This document shows positions 50,001 to 57,931 of a DNA stretch of 64,000 bases, piece after piece. The notes beneath the pieces were generated by a model. That model made no database searches. It saw only the letters and a list, made by a program, of their open reading frames with translations, and was not told where the DNA came from. A program made the position numbers and the translations under genes. The stretch comes from Collinsella sp. (lineage in GTDB: Bacteria > Actinomycetota > Coriobacteriia > Coriobacteriales > Coriobacteriaceae), in assembly GCA_018381235.1 (NCBI GenBank), contig JAGZSF010000011.1, positions 116,866 through 180,865 on the forward strand, given 5' to 3'. Each line of letters opens with the position of its first letter. The first letter of the stretch is position 1.

Positions 50001-50640
50001 GCGCATCGCCATGCGCGACCTGGAGATCCGCGGCGCCGGTTCGCTTATGGGCGCCGAGCAGCACGGTAACCTGTCGAGCGTGGGCTTTGACCTGTTTACG
50101 CAGATGCTGGGACAGGCCGTGGCCGAGGCGCGCGGCGATGACGATGCCGGCGTGGAGGCGGCGAGCGTGGGCATCAACCTGCCGGCCGACTACTTTTTGT
50201 CCGAGGAGTACATGCCGGCGGTGGACCAGCGCGTGCTCGTGTACCGCAAGCTCGCGGCGGCCGAGGACCTGGAGAGTATCGACGAGGTGCAGGAGGAGAC
50301 CGAGGCCGCGCACGGTGAGCTGCCGTTGGCGGGGCTTAACTTGTTCAACCGCGCTCGCATCCGCATTCGCGGCGAGCGCTTGGGGCTCGAGAGCGTCACG
50401 CTCAGCGGTGGACGCATTACCTTCCTGGGGGTTGACGTTCCCAAGAAGGTGGCCTTTGAGCTTAAGACCCGCTACGGCGCGGTGAACTTTCCCAAGAGCC
50501 GCAAACTGTCGGTGCCCTACAAGGCGGGTGCCGGCGCGGGCAGCGGCCTGGGTCGCGGTCTCGACGCCAGCGACGGCACCGGCCCCGTGGCCGCGGCACT
50601 CATGCTGCTGCAGCAATTAGGCACGAGCGACGATGACTAA
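47008..50640 (+). CDS. mfd: Transcription-repair coupling factor
   Basis: The 1210-aa translocase has the N-terminal UvrB-like region (RVHGDTVEVFPAQEKAPVRI and IEFFGDEIDRIRRM), a RID domain (DYVVHATHGIALF, ERDYFLLEYADGDKLYVP) and the RecG-like motor. The motor shows Walker A LCGDVGFGKTEVALRAAF, DEEQ in IIDEEQRFGV, TLSATPIPRT, and GRVGRS. The C-terminal domain is present. It removes RNA polymerase stalled at lesions and recruits UvrA. GGAGGAACAGC precedes ATG 47008. A low-complexity Ala/Arg stretch at about residues 430-480 is longer than usual. Confidence 0.97.
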   Translation: MLIHRIAAQLYTAEALQTVEAGLDAGEDVTLAVSQSGRTLMAAAQFARRPRPTVYIVSGEDAADRAARSLAAYVGLAHVCRFPERKDYPWREQAPDDAVVAQRCEALGRIVRGDNCIMVASARALLRCVPPVESRYWESTTFAVGEEIPFDEVPQRLVGMGYTNAGAADAPGLFRVHGDTVEVFPAQEKAPVRIEFFGDEIDRIRRMVSSTGQTIGNEDSIEIFPCRELALTDEAVHNMHVALYRASQDDSKLAALLEMVDARIVTPELDRFLPVMYGQTVSPLAHVSGKALVVLSEPRSLFDDCLRAYEDIEARAGEAGIDRLDGLYVRAQQLDFGAQQRLNYVSLIRAGGAVTAELKIEQPAIAGSDNRFMTRVQEVVGKRYACVFAIPDRGARESMELTFGDEGITFEESLTAAPENAGVIGERVRVAAADSADRAARQDAHAAIRERKADALNARSLEAGAAQAAAGAAVPTISRGRVTFVDAALPQGVVVPDANLAVFSIADLNARMDANRARSRRKVDITQITFPFKPGDYVVHATHGIALFSEIARQEVGGKERDYFLLEYADGDKLYVPLEQVDRITRYVGPDGDKPRLTRLNTADWTRATNKARKNAKKLAFDLVDLYTRRSSITGIACPPDTPEQIEMEESFPYDETRDQLEAIADIKADMEAPKPMDRLLCGDVGFGKTEVALRAAFKCVDSGRQVMVLCPTTILAQQHYETFFERFAPFGLEVEVLSRFRTPAQQKRALKAFAEGTIDVLIGTHRLLSADVNPKNLGMVIIDEEQRFGVQHKEQLKNLREQIDVLTLSATPIPRTMQMATSGVRDMSLITTPPTGRRPVIVHVGEYDPDVVSAAIRLEVGRGGQVYYVSNRVKTIDDAVARVHEAAPEARVGVAHGKMSPREVEDVMIEFATKKIDVLIATTIVESGIDNATANTLIIEDSQRLGLAQLYQLKGRVGRSATQAYAYFMFPGELPLTEEATARLTALSEFQDLGSGMRIAMRDLEIRGAGSLMGAEQHGNLSSVGFDLFTQMLGQAVAEARGDDDAGVEAASVGINLPADYFLSEEYMPAVDQRVLVYRKLAAAEDLESIDEVQEETEAAHGELPLAGLNLFNRARIRIRGERLGLESVTLSGGRITFLGVDVPKKVAFELKTRYGAVNFPKSRKLSVPYKAGAGAGSGLGRGLDASDGTGPVAAALMLLQQLGTSDDD

Positions 50641-50727
50641 CAAGTAGGGGCGTGGCGGGGCATAGCTACCAGTTGTTCTTTGCCCCGCCACCTCGCAGGT
50701 TGATTCCAGCCCCATCGAAAGGAAAGC

Positions 50728-51591
50728 ATGTTCGGATACATCTATAAGAAAGATGTCGCTATTATCGCGGCCGTCCTGTGCCTTTGTCTGGGCGTGGGCA
50801 GCTTCTTTGATTATCAGATCTCGAGTGCGCTGTTCAACATCGGCAGCATGTACGGTCGCTTTGTCGAGGCGGCCGGCGAGCTGCCGTTCGAGCTGACGGC
50901 GAGCATCGCGGGCATTATGCTCGTGCGCTCGGCACGCCCCGATTCCAAGACGAGCAAGTGGCTTGCCGTGCTCGGCATCCTCGTCAACGTGGGCCTGGTC
51001 GGCTACGAGATCATTGGATCGCTGCGGGTTGGTGGCAAGCTCATCGCGGTTCAGTTGGTACTGACGTTTGTACTGGTCATCGCAGCCAACCTCATCGCCT
51101 ACCGCCTTACGCGTGACACCGCGCCCGACGAGCTCACGCGCTGGGCGTTGATGGTACTTGCCGTGTGGGTCGTTCAGGCCATTATCCTCAACGTGATCGT
51201 CAAGCCGCTGTGGTCGCGCCCGCGCATGCGCGTGATCGAGGTGACGCCGGGGCTCGATTTTCAGCCGTGGTGGGTGATCGGTAACCCCGACAAGTGGGCC
51301 TTTATTGCCGCCGGCGTGATCAAGGACGGCTTCAAGTCGTTTGCGAGCGGACATACGGCGCACGCGGCGATCGGCCTTATGCTCGCTGGGCTTCCCGCGG
51401 CGGCCTTTAAGGAAAAACCGTCGCGCCGTCGCGTGGTCTTTTGGGCGGCGGTTGTGGTCGCGGCGCTCGTCGCCTTTGGCCGCATCGTGATCGGAGCGCA
51501 TTTTTTGAGCGACGTGAGCTGCGGCTTTGCCCTGGTGCTGGCGCTTGAGTGCCTTGCCGCGCGCATTGCCTATCCCAACGGCGTACAATAG
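50728..51591 (+). CDS. PAP2-family membrane phosphatase
   Basis: The 287-aa protein has about six membrane helices and the three PAP2 motifs: KPLWSRPRMR (K-x-RP), FASGHTAHAAI (SGH) and RIVIGAHFLSDVSCGF (R-x3-H-x3-D). It should remove phosphate from a lipid or isoprenoid pyrophosphate at the outer membrane face. The exact substrate is unknown. GAAAGGAAAGC precedes the ATG. Confidence 0.88.
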   Translation: MFGYIYKKDVAIIAAVLCLCLGVGSFFDYQISSALFNIGSMYGRFVEAAGELPFELTASIAGIMLVRSARPDSKTSKWLAVLGILVNVGLVGYEIIGSLRVGGKLIAVQLVLTFVLVIAANLIAYRLTRDTAPDELTRWALMVLAVWVVQAIILNVIVKPLWSRPRMRVIEVTPGLDFQPWWVIGNPDKWAFIAAGVIKDGFKSFASGHTAHAAIGLMLAGLPAAAFKEKPSRRRVVFWAAVVVAALVAFGRIVIGAHFLSDVSCGFALVLALECLAARIAYPNGVQ

Positions 51592-51636
51592 CCCCGTTTG
51601 AATCATCGGGCTCGTGCCCGGCTAGAGAGGATTGCC

Positions 51637-52662
51637 ATGCTCGCGTTTAACAACGACTATTCCCACGGCGCACATCCGGCGGTGCTGCAGGCGCTCGTCG
51701 ACACCAATATGGAGCCGCAGTCCGGATACGGTACCGATGCGCACACCGAGCGTGCCAAGCAGCTTATCCGCGAGGCCTGCCAGGCCCCCGATGCCGACGT
51801 GTTTTTTCTGGTGGGCGGCACGCAGGCCAACGCGACGGTGATCGACATGCTGCTCGCGCCGTACGAGGGCGTCGTTGCTGCCGAGACCGGCCACGTCGCC
51901 TGCCACGAGGCGGGCGCCATCGAGTTTGGCGGCCACAAGGTGCTCACCATCCCCGGCTATGAGGGCAAGATGCACGCCGAGGACCTCGAGAACTATATCC
52001 AGGTATTCTACGAAAACGAGAGCTACGAGCACACGGTGTTTCCGGGTGCCGTGTACGTGAGTCTATCGACCGAGTACGGCACGCTGTACTCCAAGGCCGA
52101 GCTTGCGGCGATTCACGCAGTGTGCCAGAAGCGCCAGATTCCGCTGTTTGTGGATGGCGCCCGCCTGGCCTATGCGCTGGCGGCCGATGAGTGCGACATT
52201 ACCCTGCCCGAGCTGGCGCAGCTGTGTGACGTGTTCTACATCGGCGGCACCAAGTGCGGCGCTCTGTGCGGCGAGGCCGTGGTGTTTTGCGGCATGCACG
52301 CCCCGGCGCATCCCATTCCGCGTATTAAGCAGCACGGCGCGCTGTTGGCCAAGGGCCGCCTCACGGGCGTGCAGTTTGAGGCGCTCTTTACCGACGGCCT
52401 GTATTTTGAGATTGGTCGCCAGGCGATCGAAACCGCGCAGGCGCTTCGTCGCGTGCTGCACGAGCACGGCTACCGGTTCTTCTTGGAGACGCCCACAAAC
52501 CAGCAGTTTGTGATTCTGCCCAACGAGGACATGGCCCGCATTCGCGAGCATGCGGCGATCGAGTACTGGGAAAAGTACGACGATACCCACACGGTGGTGC
52601 GTTTTTGCACCAGCTGGGCCACGACGCAGGAGGATATCGACGCGTTGGCGGCTGTCCTGTAG
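51637..52662 (+). CDS. Low-specificity threonine aldolase
   Basis: The 341-aa PLP enzyme starts FNNDYSHGAHPAVLQAL and has the cofactor region GGTQANATVIDMLL, VDGARLAYALA with the PLP Asp and YIGGTKCGALCGEAVV with the Schiff-base Lys. It belongs to the beta-eliminating lyase/threonine aldolase group and should split L-(allo-)threonine to glycine and acetaldehyde. It follows the PAP2 gene by 45 bp, so they may share a transcript. A strong terminator follows. Confidence 0.88.
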   Translation: MLAFNNDYSHGAHPAVLQALVDTNMEPQSGYGTDAHTERAKQLIREACQAPDADVFFLVGGTQANATVIDMLLAPYEGVVAAETGHVACHEAGAIEFGGHKVLTIPGYEGKMHAEDLENYIQVFYENESYEHTVFPGAVYVSLSTEYGTLYSKAELAAIHAVCQKRQIPLFVDGARLAYALAADECDITLPELAQLCDVFYIGGTKCGALCGEAVVFCGMHAPAHPIPRIKQHGALLAKGRLTGVQFEALFTDGLYFEIGRQAIETAQALRRVLHEHGYRFFLETPTNQQFVILPNEDMARIREHAAIEYWEKYDDTHTVVRFCTSWATTQEDIDALAAVL

Positions 52663-52680
52663 CCTGATGTAATGACAAGG

Positions 52681-52722
52681 GGCCGCCCTGCGCCTGAGCT
52701 TGGCGCAGGGCGGCCTTTGCTT
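52681..52722 (+). terminator. Terminator of the threonine aldolase gene
   Basis: A 14-bp perfect stem GGCCGCCCTGCGCC with GGCGCAGGGCGGCC around TGAGCTT, followed by TTTGCTTTT. Confidence 0.92.
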
Positions 52723-52739
52723 TTGGGGAGAAGGGTTGT

Positions 52740-53321
52740 ATGACCGAGATGTTCGAGCCGACGATTCGCCTGGCGACGCCCAATGATGCGCCGGCGTTGC
52801 TTGCCATCTATGAGCCGTATGTGCGCCAGACGGCGATTACCTGCGAATACGAGGTGCCGAGCGTTGAGGAGTTCGCCGGGCGCATCGAGCGTACGCTCAA
52901 GCGCTATCCGTATCTGGTGATGGAGCTGGACGGGCGTCCGGTAGGCTATGCCTATGTGAGTCCGCTTAACAGCCGCGAGGCATACGACTGGTCGGTCGAG
53001 ACATCGATCTACCTGGCGCGCGACGTGCGCCATGGCGGGCTGGGCCGCAAGCTGCACGACGCGCTCAAGCAATGCCTGGTCGCGATGGGCATCACCAACA
53101 TGTGCGCGCTCATTGCCGTGCCGCACGACAAGGACGACGAGTACCTGACGCACAACAGCCAGGATTTCCATGCCCATATGGGATATCGCCTGGTGGGCGC
53201 CTTCGACCGTTGCGCCCAAAAGTTCGGCCGCTGGTACGACATGTGCTGGATGGAGCTGGTCCTGGCCGAGCGCACACCCAACCAACCCAAACCAATCTGG
53301 TTTCCCGACCTTCTCGCCTAA
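52740..53321 (+). CDS. GNAT acetyltransferase (phosphinothricin acetyltransferase-like)
   Basis: The 193-aa protein has the GNAT fold of the Pat/YncA group: IRLATPNDAPALLAIYEPYV, VGYAYVSPLNSREAYDWSVE and the CoA loop ARDVRHGGLGRKLHDAL. HMGYRLVGAFDRCAQKFGRW and DMCWMEL near the end are typical. It acetylates small amines such as amino-acid analogues, with the natural substrate unknown. AAGGGTTGT precedes ATG. Confidence 0.85.
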   Translation: MTEMFEPTIRLATPNDAPALLAIYEPYVRQTAITCEYEVPSVEEFAGRIERTLKRYPYLVMELDGRPVGYAYVSPLNSREAYDWSVETSIYLARDVRHGGLGRKLHDALKQCLVAMGITNMCALIAVPHDKDDEYLTHNSQDFHAHMGYRLVGAFDRCAQKFGRWYDMCWMELVLAERTPNQPKPIWFPDLLA

Positions 53322-53437
53322 AACCACCACAATGGGGACAGGCACCTTCGTGGTGGTTTCTCTCAAAACTCGGTCGTTTTTGGCGCGTTAACCTTAAAGA
53401 CTACCACGAAGGTGCCTGTCCCCTTTGTGGTGGTTTT
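53320..53437. repeat. Head-to-head pair of GGGGACAGG palindromes
   Basis: The element 53320-53354 and its inverted copy 53403-53437 match at 34 of 35 positions. Each copy can itself fold: AAACCACCA with TGGTGGTTT around CAATGGGGACAGGCACCTTCG. It overlaps the acetyltransferase stop and lies between convergent genes. Confidence 0.85.
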
Positions 53438-53445
53438 GGTGTTGG

Positions 53446-54168
53446 TTAGCCGATGGGTTCGGTGTATTTGGCGCGGTCGGTGCGCTGGATGCGCTTGGAG
53501 ACGTGGAGCGGGCGGCCGTCGGTGTCGTAGACGTAGTCGGTGATCAGGATCAGCGCCTGCCCGCGCTCGACGTTGAGCAAAAACGCTTCGTTTTGCGAGG
53601 CGTAGCACACCTCAAAGGTCTTATGCCCCTGTGCCGGCGCGCGATGGAACTCCTGTCGTAGCGTGGCGTAGAGTGAACCGTTAATATCGCGATCGATGAG
53701 CGTCTCGAAGCTTGGCGGCAGGTAGGTGGTCTCCAGGCACAGCGGCGCGTCGTCCAGGTAGCGCAGGCGGACAAGTTTGACGAGCTTGCTGCCCACGGCG
53801 GCGTCAAAGAACTTAGCTATGCTGCCGGCCGCCTTGGCAAAGCCCGAGTCCACGGTGCGCGTGGTGGGCTTCATGCCCTGGCCTTCGACCTGCTTGGTAT
53901 AGCTCGAAAACACTAGGTTGTTCTCGTGGAGCGCGGGCGTGTCGGCCACAAAGGCGCCACGCCCGCGCTCGGTGCGCACCAGGCCCTCATCAACGAGCAC
54001 CTTAAGGGCGTGGCGCACGGTGCTGCGCGACAGCCCCGATTCGTCCATGAGCTCCATCTCGGACGGCAGCTTGTCTCCGCGTGCGTAGATGCCGGCGGCG
54101 ATGCGGTCGCGAAGCGTACCCGCCAAGCGCTCGTATTGGCTCAGTTTCTTTTTAGATGAAGCGTTCAT
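53446..54168 (-). CDS. GntR/HutC-family repressor
   Basis: The 240-aa protein has an N-terminal winged helix (LAGTLRDRIAAGIYARGDKL, PSEMELMDESGLSRSTVRHA, TERGRGAFV) and a UTRA effector domain (about 85-235). UTRA domains bind sugar or sugar-phosphate ligands. It is divergent from the SIS deglycase gene, with a 205-bp spacer carrying repeated AACTTGTATGCC boxes, so it most likely controls that gene in response to a glycated or phosphorylated amine. Its SD is weak. Confidence 0.9.
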   Translation of the reverse strand: MNASSKKKLSQYERLAGTLRDRIAAGIYARGDKLPSEMELMDESGLSRSTVRHALKVLVDEGLVRTERGRGAFVADTPALHENNLVFSSYTKQVEGQGMKPTTRTVDSGFAKAAGSIAKFFDAAVGSKLVKLVRLRYLDDAPLCLETTYLPPSFETLIDRDINGSLYATLRQEFHRAPAQGHKTFEVCYASQNEAFLLNVERGQALILITDYVYDTDGRPLHVSKRIQRTDRAKYTEPIG

Positions 54169-54185
54169 GCGATCAGCCTATATCT

Positions 54186-54336
54186 AACTTGTATGCCTAT
54201 CTAAGCAAGCATGTATTCAACACAACAATAAAACCGCTGGTATCGAGCTACCGAAAACCTTACCAGCAAAATTTCTAAGATAAATATAGCATACAACTAG
54301 TCGACATAACCAAAACATGTATGTAACTTGTATGCC
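54186..54336. promoter_or_regulatory. Candidate GntR operators
   Basis: AACTTGTATGCC occurs twice as exact 12-mers (54186-54197, 54325-54336). A reverse-complement near match GCATACAACT lies at 54289-54298. A partial box ACATGTATGTAACT precedes the second copy. They lie between the divergent GntR and SIS genes. Confidence 0.6.
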
Positions 54337-54373
54337 ATCGAGAGCATCAAACGAGAAGAAAGGCTGATGCACG

Positions 54374-55366
54374 ATGACTACTCAGGAACAGGTTAAGGAT
54401 GTCGTCTCCCAGGTTTTGGCTGACAAGGCAGACAAGGGCGGCATCAAGCGCGTCGTGTGGATTGGCGCTGGCGGATCCAACGGCGGCAACTATCCTGCCC
54501 AGTACTTTATGGAGCACGAGGCCACGCAGGTCGTGAGCTCCAGCTACACCAGCAACGAGTTCGTGCACGCCACCCCGGCCTACGTCAACGAGAACACCCT
54601 GGCCGTCGTCGTGTCCATGCGCGGCACCAAGGAGACCATCGTTGCCGCCCAGGTCGCCAAGGATCACGGCGCCAGCACCATCGCCGTCTATGTTGACGAG
54701 TCCGGTCTCACCGAGGTCTGCGACTACAAGATCCAGTACGACAGCCTGGCCGTCGATGAGTCCTGCATGGGCCGCACCAACTCCGCCGTCGTGACCATGA
54801 TCGCTATGGAGCTCACGCAGCAGACCGAGGGCTATGCCGAGTACGAGACCGCCATGGCCGCCTTCGACTTGGTCGACCCCATCTATCGCAAGGCCGTCGA
54901 GTACACCCGTCCGCTCGCTGCCAAGTGGGCCGAGCAGAACGCCGATAAGCCCTGCATCAACGTCATGGCCCAGGGCCCGCTCTTTGGTGCCGCCTACGTC
55001 TTTAGCATCTGCAACGTGCAGGAGATGCTGCAGATCGACTCTTGCACCATCAACACCTGCGACTTCTTCCACGGCCCCTTCGAGATCCTGGACAAGCGCA
55101 CCTCGCTGTTCCAGCTCATCAGCGTCGGCCGCAGCCGCTGCAACGACGAGCGCGGCATCCGCTTCGTCAACCAGTACGGTGGCGAGCGCGTCTATCAGCT
55201 CGACGCCAAGGAGCTCGGCCTCAACGACATCAAGGACAGCGTGAGCGAGTACTTCAACCACCTGATCTTTGCCCCGATCCTCAACAACGTGTACATGCGC
55301 GCGCTCTCTGCCGTCACCCACAAGGACTACATGACGCGACGCTACATGTGGAAGCTGGATTACTAG
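54374..55366 (+). CDS. SIS-domain sugar-amine deglycase 1 (FrlB/GfrF-like)
   Basis: The 330-aa protein has two SIS domains. It begins with VVWIGAGGSNGGNYPAQYF, has VVSMRGTKETI, the catalytic-region CDFFHGPFEILD and ends in MTRRYMWKLDY. These match fructoselysine- or glucoselysine-6-phosphate deglycases, which split the phosphorylated Amadori product into an amino acid and a hexose 6-phosphate. A second, clearly related protein is encoded at 59771 after the PTS genes. Two deglycases acting on different regio-isomers, as in Salmonella gfrE/gfrF, would fit. It has a divergent GntR gene and strong codon bias. Confidence 0.82.
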   Translation: MTTQEQVKDVVSQVLADKADKGGIKRVVWIGAGGSNGGNYPAQYFMEHEATQVVSSSYTSNEFVHATPAYVNENTLAVVVSMRGTKETIVAAQVAKDHGASTIAVYVDESGLTEVCDYKIQYDSLAVDESCMGRTNSAVVTMIAMELTQQTEGYAEYETAMAAFDLVDPIYRKAVEYTRPLAAKWAEQNADKPCINVMAQGPLFGAAYVFSICNVQEMLQIDSCTINTCDFFHGPFEILDKRTSLFQLISVGRSRCNDERGIRFVNQYGGERVYQLDAKELGLNDIKDSVSEYFNHLIFAPILNNVYMRALSAVTHKDYMTRRYMWKLDY

Positions 55367-55378
55367 GGGATATTGGTT

Positions 55379-55510
55379 CCGCCGTTCTACCGAACGGCGG
55401 ACCGGCCGACGCTGCGCACCCGGCATTTGGCCAATCTGCCGTTCAATTTCAAAGGCGCGACCAGAAGGTCAGCGCCCTTTCGTTTCACGCCACCTTGCCT
55501 CAAATGCGGC
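55379..55510 (+). ncRNA. Covarying structured element, copy A
   Basis: The order is a 9-bp hairpin (CCGCCGTTC with GAACGGCGG), GACGCTGC, then an outer stem (GCATTTG 55423-55429 with CAAATGC 55501-55507). This encloses AATCTGCCGTTCAATTTC and an inner stem AAAGG.CGC/GCGCCCTTT capped by GACCAGAAGGTC. Copy B at 63851 has the same order and the same unpaired sequence but different paired bases. It directly follows the deglycase stop. Strand is inferred from the upstream gene. Confidence 0.6.
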
Positions 55511-55549
55511 CCGCTCGCTGACTTATGCTCAACCAGCGGTGCCTTAGAC

Positions 55550-55598
55550 GTTGGGGACGTTCTTAAATGACTAGTCATTTGGGAACGTCCCCAATGAG
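55550..55598. repeat. GGGGAC palindrome pair
   Basis: TTGGGGACGTTCTTAAATGAC pairs with GTCATTTGGGAACGTCCCCAA around TA, with two mismatches. The left half is nearly identical to 23826-23851. Confidence 0.75.
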
Positions 55599-55706
55599 TA
55601 TGTGGGGAAGCAGATTTTTCCGTTCGGCGATTTGTGTCTTGAAAAATGTATATAACGACTATAACGTAGTACGAAACATATTGGAAACAATACCGAGGAG
55701 GCTGCG

Positions 55707-56789
55707 TTGAAGAAGAGCAATCTGGGCTATGTGCTGGTGCTGATCGCCGCGCTTATGTGGGGCAGCATCGGAATCTTTGTAAACGGCATCTCGGCCATGG
55801 GCGTTTCGTCCCAGAGCATGGCTGCCTTTCGCTTGTTGGTCGGAGCGCTTATCTTGGCGCCGGTCCTGATGTTTATGGGCTGCCGTCCGGGTGAGGGGTC
55901 TACCGTGGCTCAGGGTCCGCTGGCACTGTTCAAGGCAAGCCCTAAAGAGCTTGTTCCCTGCGCGCTTGTCGGTATTGTCGGCCTGGCCGCCGCCAACACC
56001 TGCTATTACGAGTGCATGGGCGAGGTGGGCATGTCCACGGCCTCGGTGCTGCTCTATACCTCGCCGGTGTTTGGCGTCGTGCTCGGCCGCGTGCTTTATC
56101 GCGAGGACGTGACCCCCAACAAGCTCGTCGCCATTGTCTTTAACATCGTTGGCTGCGTGCTTGCAGTGACCAATGGCGACCTTTCCGGTTTTCATTTTTC
56201 GGTTTGGGGCGTCACGTCGGGCGTGATTGCAGGCCTTTGCGGTGCGTCGCTCGCGGTGTTTAGCCGGATAGCAACCAAGACAGTCCACCCGCTGGCTGTC
56301 ACGTTTTGGGGCTTTGTTTTTGGCGGTGCGGTTATGGCGGCTATCGCGGCTCCGTGGCCGGATGTCGCCGCGGCAATGTCGCCACAGCTGCTGCTGCTGT
56401 TCCTTGGCTTTGGACTCATCCCCACAGCCGTGGCTTACATCTTATATATGCAGGGTCTGTCCATGGGGCTCGAGACGTCGAAAGTTCCCGTCGTAATGTC
56501 TTTCGAGACGGTCGTCACCGTACTGGTGGGCATTGGCATCTACGCTGAGCCCGCCGGCGCGATCAAGGTCCTGGGCATCGTGCTGGTGCTCGCGTCCATC
56601 CTGATCATGAACACCGACTTCTCCAAGCTGCGCAACAGTGTGTTTGTCGGTCATGTTGTTGAGAGCATGACCTTTAAGCCCAACGCGTGGTGGACGGAGA
56701 AATCGCAGGACATGGATCTGTTTAAGGAGCGCACCGGCATCGCGCTGGAGCCCACCGTGCAGGAAAGCCCCTGGTACTTTGTGCGATAG
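55707..56789 (+). CDS. EamA/DMT-family transporter
   Basis: The 360-aa protein has about ten membrane helices in two EamA repeats (VLIAALMWGSIGIFVNGISA; LCGASLAVFSRIATKT onward) and VAYILYMQGLSMGLETSKVP. TTG 55707 is the start because GAGGAGGC lies 6 nt upstream. A roughly 60-residue soluble tail after the last helix (SMTFKPNAWWTEKSQDMDL) is unusual. DMT transporters move amino acids, amines or sugars. Between the deglycase and PTS genes it could export a product such as the released amino acid, which is inference. Confidence 0.82.
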   Translation: MKKSNLGYVLVLIAALMWGSIGIFVNGISAMGVSSQSMAAFRLLVGALILAPVLMFMGCRPGEGSTVAQGPLALFKASPKELVPCALVGIVGLAAANTCYYECMGEVGMSTASVLLYTSPVFGVVLGRVLYREDVTPNKLVAIVFNIVGCVLAVTNGDLSGFHFSVWGVTSGVIAGLCGASLAVFSRIATKTVHPLAVTFWGFVFGGAVMAAIAAPWPDVAAAMSPQLLLLFLGFGLIPTAVAYILYMQGLSMGLETSKVPVVMSFETVVTVLVGIGIYAEPAGAIKVLGIVLVLASILIMNTDFSKLRNSVFVGHVVESMTFKPNAWWTEKSQDMDLFKERTGIALEPTVQESPWYFVR

Positions 56790-56926
56790 AGGATTGCGCG
56801 CAGGGTCTGACCTCGGGTTATCCAGCCAGCGCGGCCTACCCAGCCCCAACGTTTCAAATACGTTAAACCCGTCAACGGTCGATTTTCACCCGCGAACGGT
56901 CTTTATACTAATTAGCAATATAAGCA

Positions 56927-56956
56927 ACGTATAAGACGTTATAATGACCATAACGA
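56927..56956. promoter_or_regulatory. Promoter/operator of the PTS operon
   Basis: ACGTATAAGACGTTATAATGACCATAACG includes a perfect TATAAT -10 (56940-56945) inside an inverted CGTTATAA/CATAACG arrangement. Similar TATAACG boxes lie before the EamA gene (55651-55666) and before the second GntR gene (63075-63090). Confidence 0.55.
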
Positions 56957-56971
56957 AAAGGAGGAGGCAAG

Positions 56972-57895
56972 ATGAATCAGATCATTCTCGCATCTCATGG
57001 CGGCCTGGCCGCAGGCGCCAAAGACACGCTCGAGATGGTTCTCGGCGACGTGTCGAACGTCCACGTCGTGTCGCTTGCTCGTGACGACAAGGAGCCCATC
57101 ACCGATAAGGTGGACGCCATGATCGCCACGTTCAACGCGGACGACACCGTCTATGTGCTGACCGATATGCTCGGCAGCTCGGTCAACAACAGCATGGTCG
57201 AGCTTTCCAAGAACGGCACGAAGTTCACGGTTGTCAGCGGTTTCAACATCCCGCTGGCGCTCACGCTCGCTATGAGCCCCGTCCCCGTCAAGGGTGCCGA
57301 GCTCGCAGCCCTCATCAACGAGGCCCGCACCGGTCTGACCAACCCCAACGCACCGGTCGAGGCTGCCGCGGCTCCCGCCAAGAAGGCCAAGGCGTCCCGT
57401 CACAGCTCCGGTCCCGCCAAGATCGTCCTCGCACGTCTTGATTACCGTCTGCTGCACGGCCAGGTCGTCTTTACCTGGACCACCAAGGTTCAGGCCGAGC
57501 GCATCATCGTCGTCGACAACGCCGCCGCCAACGATGACATCAAGAAGGGCGCTCTTAAGCTGGCCAAGCCCCAGGGCGTGCGCCTGAACGTCTTCACCGT
57601 CGAGCGTGCCCTCGCCAAGATGGACAAGCTCAACACCCTCGGCGAGCGCGTCATGTTCGTCTTTGGCAACACTGCCGAGATGCTGCAGTTCTGCCAGGGC
57701 TACAAGCTCGACGCCATCAACCTGGGCGCCACCGCCAACCACGACGGTGCCGATCAGGTCGGCGGCAAGGACAGCTCCGTCTTTCTCGACGCCACCCAGA
57801 AGGCCGACGTCAATCAGCTGCTCGACATGGGCATCAAGCTCTATGTTCAGCAGACCCCTACGTATCAGAGCGTCGACATCGACGCCAAGCTGTAA
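56972..57895 (+). CDS. PTS mannose-family IIA-IIB fusion
   Basis: The 307-aa protein joins a mannose-type IIA domain (1-115) with phospho-His9 in LASHGGLAAG to a IIB domain (about 145-307) with phospho-His near 162 in ARLDYRLLHGQVVFTW, via an Ala/Lys linker. It relays phosphate from HPr to the incoming sugar. AAAAGGAGGAGG precedes ATG. IIC, IID and a deglycase follow in one operon, so the imported compound is probably a glycated amine rather than plain mannose. Confidence 0.93.
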   Translation: MNQIILASHGGLAAGAKDTLEMVLGDVSNVHVVSLARDDKEPITDKVDAMIATFNADDTVYVLTDMLGSSVNNSMVELSKNGTKFTVVSGFNIPLALTLAMSPVPVKGAELAALINEARTGLTNPNAPVEAAAAPAKKAKASRHSSGPAKIVLARLDYRLLHGQVVFTWTTKVQAERIIVVDNAAANDDIKKGALKLAKPQGVRLNVFTVERALAKMDKLNTLGERVMFVFGNTAEMLQFCQGYKLDAINLGATANHDGADQVGGKDSSVFLDATQKADVNQLLDMGIKLYVQQTPTYQSVDIDAKL

Positions 57896-57931
57896 TCAAC
57901 CAGGCTTTTGCCTGACTGAAAGGAGAAGGGT

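Noticed and set aside
46756..50616. 1286-codon minus-strand open frame opposite mfd
   Set aside because: Mirror of the GC-rich mfd gene, His/Arg/Gly-rich with no recognisable domain or ribosome site.
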